The notes under the pieces: generated by a model
What the model saw: the letters and a program-made list of their open reading frames with translations, nothing else
Databases searched by the model: none
Told to the model about the DNA's origin: nothing
Translations under genes and position numbers: made by a program
Shown here: one piece after another, positions 21,083-26,177 of the stretch
Position numbering within the stretch: the stretch's first letter is position 1
Layout of the letters: each line of letters opens with the position of its first letter
Assembly (NCBI GenBank): GCA_012840625.1
Contig: DUSB01000102.1
Span: forward strand, 1 to 26,177
DNA length: 26,177 nucleotides
Reading direction: 5' to 3'
Source: Syntrophomonadaceae bacterium
GTDB taxonomy: Bacteria > Bacillota > Syntrophomonadia > Syntrophomonadales > Syntrophomonadaceae

Positions 21083-23212
21083 TTACTGGTTAGCTTTTTT
21101 CCCTGGATTTTTAGCGGCCTGTTTGAGCACTGCTTTTCTGGATAGATTGATCCGCCCCTGGCGGTCAATTTCGGTAACCTTAACCAGTATTTGATCCCCA
21201 ACACTGACCACATCGCTTACTTTATTAACCCGCTCTTCTGCCAGCTGGGATATGTGCACCAGACCTTCCTTGCCTGATGTACCGAGTACACCAGGTATAA
21301 TCTCTACGAAAGCTCCGAAATCCATAATGCGCTTTACAGTACCCATATAGGTTTTGCCTACTTCGACCTCTTCCAAAATAGCATCAATTAAGGATTTGGC
21401 TTTACGACCGCTTTCTTCATCCTCAGCGATAATAAAAAGACTGCCGTCATCTTCGATGTCAATCTTGGCGCCACTTTCAGCCACAATTTTATGAATGATC
21501 TTACCACCGGGGCCAATAACCTCGCGAATACGGTCAGGATCAATCTGCATACGCAGCATCTGCGGAGCATAAGGAGATAAAGTGGAGCTGGGTTTATCAA
21601 TAACCGCCAGCATTTTATCAAGGATAAATAAACGGCCTTCGCGGGCACGTTTTAAAGCAGCGGCCAGTATTTCGCGATTTACGCCACCGATTTTAATATC
21701 CATCTGCACAGCGGTAACACCTTTTTGAGTGCCTGCCAACTTGAAGTCCATATCTCCAAGCGCATCTTCGATCCCCTGAATATCATTCAAGATGGCAAAG
21801 GTCTCTTCATTTTTTACCAATCCCATAGCAATCCCGGCTACAGGTGCCTTAATAGGTACCCCTGCATGCATCAAGGACAGAGTACTTCCACATACGCTGG
21901 CCATCGAGCTGGATCCATTGGATTCCAGAACTTCGGATACCACACGAATAGTATAAGGAAATTCCTCTTCCGAAGGCATCATAGCCAGCAAGGCTCTTTC
22001 TGCCAGAGCGCCATGACCAATTTCCCGGCGACCCGGTCCCCGTATCGGTTTTACCTCGCCCACACTATAAGGGGGAAAGTTGTAATGATGAATATAGCGC
22101 TTACTTTCCTCCACCCCTAAACCATCCAGAATTTGTTCTTCTGAAATAGCCCCCAGGGTCGTCACTGACAGCACCTGAGTTTGACCACGGGTAAAGAGTC
22201 CTGAACCATGCGGTCGGGGAAGATAACCTACCTCACAGCTGATAGGACGTATTTCATCGAGCCTGCGACCGTCAACACGTTCCCCATCTTCCAGAATCAT
22301 ACGGCGGACTAAATCCTTTAACACAGAGTCCACACATTCATCAACCATCATCAGGTCATCAGGATAGGTCTCAGCAAAATGTTCCAGTATTTGGTTTTTG
22401 GCTTCATCCATGTGAGCTTCACGGGATTTTTTATCCGGATTGCGAACCGCCTTTTCCAGCAGGGGAAGCGCGTATTCCTTAACCGCTGCTTCCATTTCCG
22501 CAGGAGGAGCAAAACTAACATAATCACTCTTCTCTTTCGCCAGTTCAGCAATGATGGGCTCCTGGAAGGCAACCAGTTTTTTAATCTCTTCATGCGCAAA
22601 AAGCATGGCTTCCAGCATTTTTTCTTCCGGAACTTCATTGGCTCCACCTTCAACCATCATAATCGCATCAGCTGTACCTGCTACCACTAAATGCAGGTCA
22701 CTGTTAGCATCCTGCTCCACAGTAGGATTAAGAACCAGTTGACCATCAACCAGACCCACAGCAACGGCTGCTACTGGCTCCGCAAAAGGTATATCGGAAA
22801 TATTCAACGCCAGAGAAGCACCTATAATAGCCGTTATATCAGGGGCATTATCATTTTCTACGGACAACACCGTAGCAACGATATGAACATCATTACGGAA
22901 ACCCCGGGGAAACAAAGGGCGAATAGGACGGTCAATCAAACGAGCCGACAGCGTTGCCATCTCCGTGGCACGACCTTCACGTTTAATAAACCCACCTGGA
23001 ATCTTACCAACTGCATATTGTTTTTCCTCATAATCTACCGTAAGTGGGAAAAAGTCGATACCTTCACGGGGTTCTTTCGATACAGTGGCTGTCACCAGCA
23101 GTACAGTATCACCATAGCGAACCACAGCAGCACCGTTAGCCTGATTAGCTACCTGTCCTATTTCAACAATTAGTGGTCTATCTGCTACTTCCGTTTGATA
23201 TTTATGAATGAT
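21083..23212 (-). CDS. pnp: Polyribonucleotide nucleotidyltransferase (PNPase) with non-canonical start codon
   Basis: Phosphorolytic 3'-5' exoribonuclease of RNA turnover, trimeric. About 709 aa from the proposed start: two RNase PH domains joined by a helical domain, then KH (G-P-G-G-K at 567-571) and S1 (~619-692). Active-site segment G-D-M-D-F-K-L-A-G-T is intact. The conserved N-terminus (R-P-L-I-V-E-I-G-Q-V-A-N-Q-A-N-G) is encoded upstream of the first usable GTG (23125). From the in-frame stop at 23239-23237 down to that GTG there is no ATG, GTG or TTG in frame. GAAAGGAGG (23229-23221) sits 8 nt before an ATC (23212) and 11 nt before an ATT (23209). Initiation at ATC or ATT, or a base error in ATG, is the simplest reading. 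It follows rpsO. Confidence 0.95.
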   Translation of the reverse strand: MIHKYQTEVADRPLIVEIGQVANQANGAAVVRYGDTVLLVTATVSKEPREGIDFFPLTVDYEEKQYAVGKIPGGFIKREGRATEMATLSARLIDRPIRPLFPRGFRNDVHIVATVLSVENDNAPDITAIIGASLALNISDIPFAEPVAAVAVGLVDGQLVLNPTVEQDANSDLHLVVAGTADAIMMVEGGANEVPEEKMLEAMLFAHEEIKKLVAFQEPIIAELAKEKSDYVSFAPPAEMEAAVKEYALPLLEKAVRNPDKKSREAHMDEAKNQILEHFAETYPDDLMMVDECVDSVLKDLVRRMILEDGERVDGRRLDEIRPISCEVGYLPRPHGSGLFTRGQTQVLSVTTLGAISEEQILDGLGVEESKRYIHHYNFPPYSVGEVKPIRGPGRREIGHGALAERALLAMMPSEEEFPYTIRVVSEVLESNGSSSMASVCGSTLSLMHAGVPIKAPVAGIAMGLVKNEETFAILNDIQGIEDALGDMDFKLAGTQKGVTAVQMDIKIGGVNREILAAALKRAREGRLFILDKMLAVIDKPSSTLSPYAPQMLRMQIDPDRIREVIGPGGKIIHKIVAESGAKIDIEDDGSLFIIAEDEESGRKAKSLIDAILEEVEVGKTYMGTVKRIMDFGAFVEIIPGVLGTSGKEGLVHISQLAEERVNKVSDVVSVGDQILVKVTEIDRQGRINLSRKAVLKQAAKNPGKKANQ

Positions 23213-23246
23213 TGTAATTGCCTCCTTTCGGTGTGTTTATAAAGTG

Positions 23247-23268
23247 AAAGAGCGGCAAACCGCTCTTT
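23247..23268 (-). terminator. rpsO-pnp intercistronic hairpin
   Basis: A perfect 9-bp stem (AAAGAGCGG at 23247-23255 with CCGCTCTTT at 23260-23268) and a 4-nt loop, overlapping the rpsO stop codon. Only a weak T-rich stretch follows. It is likely a partial terminator or processing site, as is typical between rpsO and pnp. Confidence 0.5.
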
Positions 23269-23536
23269 ACCTGCGTAAACCAAGTTTAGTAACAATATTT
23301 CTATAACGCTCAAAATCACTATCTCTTAAATAATCAAGCAGAGCCCTTCTCTGACCAACCATCTTTAATAGACCCCGACGGGAGTGGTGATCTTTGGTAT
23401 GCGTCTTTAGATGCTCGTTCAAGTAATTGATTCTTTCGGTTAAAATTGCTATCTGTACCTCTGAAGATCCTGTATCATTTTCATGGATCTGATAGGTTTT
23501 TATAATCTCCTGTTTGCGCTCTTGCGTTAATGACAT
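23267..23536 (-). CDS. rpsO: 30S ribosomal protein S15
   Basis: Primary 16S rRNA-binding protein of the small-subunit platform; 89 aa, the standard length. Conserved blocks include T-G-S-S-E-V-Q-I-A (22-30), the L-T-E-R-I-N-Y-L-N-E-H-L helix, K-D-H-H-S-R-R-G-L-L near 48-57, and R-R-A-L-L-D-Y-L. The start has AGGAGG 6 nt upstream. It has its own promoter (23689-23717) and a leader of about 145 nt that may carry an S15-binding structure. It is followed by pnp with a hairpin between. Confidence 0.98.
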   Translation of the reverse strand: MSLTQERKQEIIKTYQIHENDTGSSEVQIAILTERINYLNEHLKTHTKDHHSRRGLLKMVGQRRALLDYLRDSDFERYRNIVTKLGLRR

Positions 23537-23560
23537 GGTTCCACCTCCTGCTTTTAAAAT

Positions 23561-23609
23561 CGCCGCAGGCCAAGGAAAACGCTGGTGAATTCGCTAACCC
23601 TAGCCGACG
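23561..23609 (-). promoter_or_regulatory. Candidate S15 autoregulatory leader structure
   Basis: In the rpsO leader RNA, GGCTAGGG (23605-23598) pairs with CCTTGGCC (23575-23568), 8 bp including two G-U pairs. Outside it, CGTC (23609-23606) pairs with GGCG (23564-23561) across a small bulge. S15 is known to repress its own mRNA through a leader that mimics its rRNA site, often involving G-U/G-C pairs near a junction. The match here is by structure only and is tentative. Confidence 0.35.
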
Positions 23610-23688
23610 GTTCCACTTATACGAGTATTTTTATTCTGCCGCTCTTTAAATAGCAGTACTCCGCCATTAATGCAGAATACCAGAAATA

Positions 23689-23717
23689 ATTTTATCATAG
23701 CTAGAAATAAAAGTAAA
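23689..23717 (-). promoter_or_regulatory. Probable SigA promoter of rpsO-pnp
   Basis: In the minus strand, TTTACT (23717-23712), a 17-bp spacer, then TAAAAT (23694-23689, 5/6 match). It starts just past the ribF stop codon, so rpsO can be transcribed independently of nrnA-truB-ribF. Confidence 0.5.
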
Positions 23718-23720
23718 TGT

Positions 23721-24683
23721 TCAGTTAAAACCCTCATCGCCAGATCTTGCAGCAATCTCGACCGCCTGTTTACAGTCTTCATTGATCTGGATAATGAGAT
23801 CATCCACACTATCAAATCGTCTTTCACTACGCAGCCGTTCGAGAAAATAAAGGGTAATGGTCTCACCATAGATCTGCCGATCAAAGCCCAAAATATGTGC
23901 TTCAACCGATACCGGACTGTTATCATCATGAAAAGTCGGAACCTGACCAATGTTGACCACGCACAAATGCTGGGTATCCTCATCCTGCAGACGTGCATAG
24001 GCGGCATAAACCCCATTACCCGGTACAACATGATAGGCAGGTACTTGAATATTGGCAGTAGGAAAACCCAGCAGGCTTCCTCCACGATTATCACCCGCCA
24101 CCACCTTGCCCTCAATAAAAGGAGCGTAGCCCAGCATAAGAGCCGCACGCTTTATGTTGCCTTCACCAAGCAATTGCCGAATTAAACTGCTTGATACTAG
24201 ATCACCATCAATAATAACCGGATCAATTACATGCACCGCAAAACCGTACATCTCCCCCAGTTTTTTCAGGAGTTCAGGATTACCTTCTCCTTTATGTCCA
24301 AAAGTATAATTAAAACCTACAAAGACCTCTTTAACATGCAAGCTGTTTACCAGTATCGACTCCACAAAGGCCTGCGGGGATAATTGCGCCATTTCCTCAG
24401 AAAAAGGATGGTAAATGAGTACATCCAAACCTGCTGATTCCAGTAAAACCGCTTTCGCTGCGGATGAAACCAGCAGCTGGGGAGCATGCTCAGGGGTCAA
24501 GATTTGCGCCGGGTGGGGATCAAAAACAAGAGCTCCAGCTAAACCTTCCCGTTGAGATGCCCGTTCAGCAGCAGCACCAATGAGACGCTGATGGCCGCGA
24601 TGAACGCCATCGAAATTACCCAGAGCCAGATATAAATCCTGATCCAAACATTGATAATGATTAATACCAAAATAAATTTTCAT
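23721..24683 (-). CDS. ribF: Bifunctional riboflavin kinase / FAD synthetase
   Basis: Converts riboflavin to FMN and then to FAD. 320 aa, the usual length. The N-terminal FAD-synthetase (nucleotidyltransferase) domain has G-N-F-D-G-V-H-R-G-H at 22-31. The C-terminal kinase domain has R-G-G-S-L-L-G-F-P-T-A-N-I near 198-210 and the family's G-V-Y-A-A-Y. The start has AAGGAG 5 nt upstream, overlapping the truB stop codon (11-nt gap). Placement between truB and rpsO is as in Bacillus ribC. I saw no FMN riboswitch near it. Confidence 0.96.
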   Translation of the reverse strand: MKIYFGINHYQCLDQDLYLALGNFDGVHRGHQRLIGAAAERASQREGLAGALVFDPHPAQILTPEHAPQLLVSSAAKAVLLESAGLDVLIYHPFSEEMAQLSPQAFVESILVNSLHVKEVFVGFNYTFGHKGEGNPELLKKLGEMYGFAVHVIDPVIIDGDLVSSSLIRQLLGEGNIKRAALMLGYAPFIEGKVVAGDNRGGSLLGFPTANIQVPAYHVVPGNGVYAAYARLQDEDTQHLCVVNIGQVPTFHDDNSPVSVEAHILGFDRQIYGETITLYFLERLRSERRFDSVDDLIIQINEDCKQAVEIAARSGDEGFN

Positions 24684-24694
24684 CGCGCTACTCC

Positions 24695-25591
24695 TTAGTT
24701 CTTATTCCCAAAAACCTTGACTGGTTGAATAAACTGCTTCCCATCTACTGCTACCTGCCTGGCAATGGCCAGTAAGCAGTCCTGATCATAGATGCGAATC
24801 AATTCTCCTGGCCGGGATTCTGTGACCGCAATACGATTACCATTTTTAATTCTGGTCCGGTCACGCGCATCCTGTACATCAAAGCGCTGGAAATGATGAA
24901 GCGGATAGTCCACAGGTAAAAGAAACTCTTCGGGGTTTCCCTGGTCAAGGATTTCATCCAGGGTATGAGCAGTATTTAATGTAAATTGACCGGAACGGAC
25001 TCGAAGCAGGGCCGACATATAAGCACCGGTACCCAGCTCCTGTCCTATATCATAACAAAGTGTTCGTATGTACGTTCCTTTGGAGCATTCTACTTCCAGG
25101 TGGACCTCCGGTAATCCATCTTCATTGACGGTTTGCTTTAACAAATCCAGACGTCTAATATGTACTAACCTGGGAGGACGCTCTACTTCAATACCTCTAC
25201 GAGCTAGGTCATATAAGCGCTGGCCATTATAATGCACAGCTGAATACATAGGTGGTATTTGTTCAATAGTACCAGTGAATTTCTGCAAGACACGCCAGAT
25301 CTGTTCTGTTGCTATGTTTTTAGCTCCGGTATATTCAATCTTGCCCCAGGCATCTTGGGTATCTGATACAGCTCCCAATACCATAGAAGTCTGGTATATT
25401 TTATCATCATTTTCCAGGTACTCGATGATTTTAGTAGCTTGTCCCAGCGCTATCGGCAGCACTCCAGTGGCCATAGGATCCAAGGTACCGGTATGTCCCA
25501 TTCTGGTACCCGGAAAAATACGTTTTAATCTACGAATCACATCAAAGGATGTCATTCCTGATTGCTTATAAATATTGATAAATCCATGCAT
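24695..25591 (-). CDS. truB: tRNA pseudouridine(55) synthase
   Basis: Makes pseudouridine 55 in the T-loop of tRNAs. 298 aa. Catalytic D38 lies in G-H-T-G-T-L-D-P-M-A-T-G (32-43). Other conserved segments are Q-I-P-P-M-Y-S-A-V, G-x-R-L-Y-D-L-A-R-x-G and C-S-K-G-T-Y-I-R-T-L. A C-terminal PUA-like region (~230-295) has K-N-G-N-R-I. The ATG is 1 nt after the nrnA stop codon and its own SD is weak, so translational coupling is likely. Confidence 0.97.
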   Translation of the reverse strand: MHGFINIYKQSGMTSFDVIRRLKRIFPGTRMGHTGTLDPMATGVLPIALGQATKIIEYLENDDKIYQTSMVLGAVSDTQDAWGKIEYTGAKNIATEQIWRVLQKFTGTIEQIPPMYSAVHYNGQRLYDLARRGIEVERPPRLVHIRRLDLLKQTVNEDGLPEVHLEVECSKGTYIRTLCYDIGQELGTGAYMSALLRVRSGQFTLNTAHTLDEILDQGNPEEFLLPVDYPLHHFQRFDVQDARDRTRIKNGNRIAVTESRPGELIRIYDQDCLLAIARQVAVDGKQFIQPVKVFGNKN

Positions 25592-25592
25592 A

Positions 25593-26177
25593 TCAGCCCA
25601 TCACTTCCACCAGCAGGTCAAGGACTCTTTGCTGTACTCCTGACATGCTTCCCTGTATGCTGGCTCCCGCCGCTTGTTTGTGACCTCCCCCGCCAAAATG
25701 AGCGGCAAATTCAGCCACATCAAAGCCTCTTTTAGAGCGAAAACCAACTTTAATGAAACCAGGCTCTATTTCACGGAAAAGTAGACCCACCTCCACCTCT
25801 TTCACCATTAAAGTATAGTTAATAATCCCCTCCGGATGAAGATTCTCAGCCCCGGTACTTTTAATCGCCTCCTGGGTTAAGGTCATCCAGGCTATCCGTC
25901 CATCCTGGCTGAATTGTAAGCCTTCCAGAGCCCGCGCCAGCAGCAAAATTTCAGCCCGGGTCTTGGATTCAAAAAGTTGAATCTTGGTTTTCTCCAGATC
26001 CACCCCACATTCCAGCAACTGGGCGGCAATACGAAAACTACGGGGGCTGGTGGTAGCATGACGGAAGCTGCCCGTATCCTGAACCAAACCAGCATACAAA
26101 GCATTGGCAATGGCAGCTGTAATGTCAACTTCCAGGAGCAGCAGCAGTTGATAAATAATCTCCGCGCTAGCCGCCGC
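25593..26177 (-). CDS. nrnA: NrnA-like DHH/DHHA1 phosphoesterase, 5' part beyond the window
   Basis: Bifunctional oligoribonuclease / pAp phosphatase, C-terminal 194 codons only. The frame is open to the window edge, and the residues upstream of the apparent start at 26099 (A-A-A-S-A-E-I-I-Y-Q-L-L) match the family, so the gene is cut by the window rather than truncated. The DHHA1 signature F-G-G-G-G-H-K-Q-A-A-G-A-S lies near the C-terminus. The N-terminal DHH metal site is not included. NrnA degrades 2-5-nt RNAs and removes pAp from sulfur metabolism. In Firmicutes it commonly lies between rbfA and truB, as the downstream order here suggests. Confidence 0.93.
   Translation of the reverse strand, partial: AAASAEIIYQLLLLLEVDITAAIANALYAGLVQDTGSFRHATTSPRSFRIAAQLLECGVDLEKTKIQLFESKTRAEILLLARALEGLQFSQDGRIAWMTLTQEAIKSTGAENLHPEGIINYTLMVKEVEVGLLFREIEPGFIKVGFRSKRGFDVAEFAAHFGGGGHKQAAGASIQGSMSGVQQRVLDLLVEVMG

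Noticed and set aside
22691..23173. 160-aa plus-strand open frame opposite pnp
   Set aside because: Antisense to highly conserved pnp coding sequence, with no SD and no recognisable motifs.
23600..24148. 182-aa minus-strand open frame overlapping ribF
   Set aside because: It is in a different frame from ribF, has composition typical of a shadow frame, and has no SD or family features.
1..26177. Mobile elements, CRISPR arrays, tRNA or rRNA genes
   Set aside because: No transposase, integrase, regularly spaced repeats or recognisable structural RNA genes were seen.

Overview
This window looks like chromosomal core from an anaerobic, endospore-forming Gram-positive bacterium of the class Clostridia. 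It encodes an alpha/beta-type spore DNA-binding protein, a YlmC/YmxH-type PRC-barrel protein and a DacF-type carboxypeptidase. The arrangement nrnA-truB-ribF-rpsO-pnp followed by ylxY, mlpA and ymxH homologues is the same as in Bacillus. Strong Shine-Dalgarno (SD) sequences and many TTG/GTG starts fit as well. A Syntrophomonas-like lineage is a guess from overall character, not something shown here. I see no mobile element, CRISPR array, tRNA or rRNA. No stretch over 300 bases lacks a gene candidate once the small ORF at 1914-2024 is counted.

Layout (most genes are on the minus strand). 7-1695: a Na/Pi-cotransporter-like protein with a PhoU-like tail. 1696-2053: intergenic DNA with a plus-strand promoter embedded in two LexA-type SOS boxes, followed by a 36-codon ORF for a single-pass membrane microprotein. 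2054-7384: a probable operon read right to left, made of an MBL-fold hydrolase, a LonC-like AAA/Lon protease, a lipoprotein, a DUF2197 zinc ribbon, an alpha/beta hydrolase and a TVP38/DedA-like membrane protein. 7471-8473: azlCD amino-acid exporter. 8625-10538: class A penicillin-binding protein with a lipobox. 10612-11783: a plus-strand CorA-type transporter with a long structured leader. 11858-13399: DUF47/PhoU-like protein and a radical SAM protein. 13584-13769: plus-strand SASP. 13800-15678: guaB followed by an mgtC-like gene. 15861-20942: a tightly packed envelope and nucleotide-hygiene operon (vanW, ylxY-like deacetylase, dacF, mlpA, dut, ymxH, small HTH protein). 21083-26177: nrnA (cut by the window edge), truB, ribF, rpsO, pnp.

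How the genes work together. The right half joins RNA and translation functions (TruB pseudouridylation, S15, PNPase, NrnA nano-RNA degradation, RibF flavin synthesis) to cell-wall and sporulation functions. Hairpins mark the junctions between these blocks. The left half is a mixture of proteostasis, ion and phosphate handling, and cell-wall synthesis genes.

The most notable signals are: (1) a candidate SOS-induced membrane microprotein; (2) a corA leader with two mutually exclusive helices controlling the corA SD, overlapped by short ORFs; (3) a pnp gene with no ATG/GTG/TTG at its true N-terminus, apparently starting at ATC or ATT; (4) a terminator ending 17 nt before the vanW start codon, which implies read-through or attenuation of the downstream operon.
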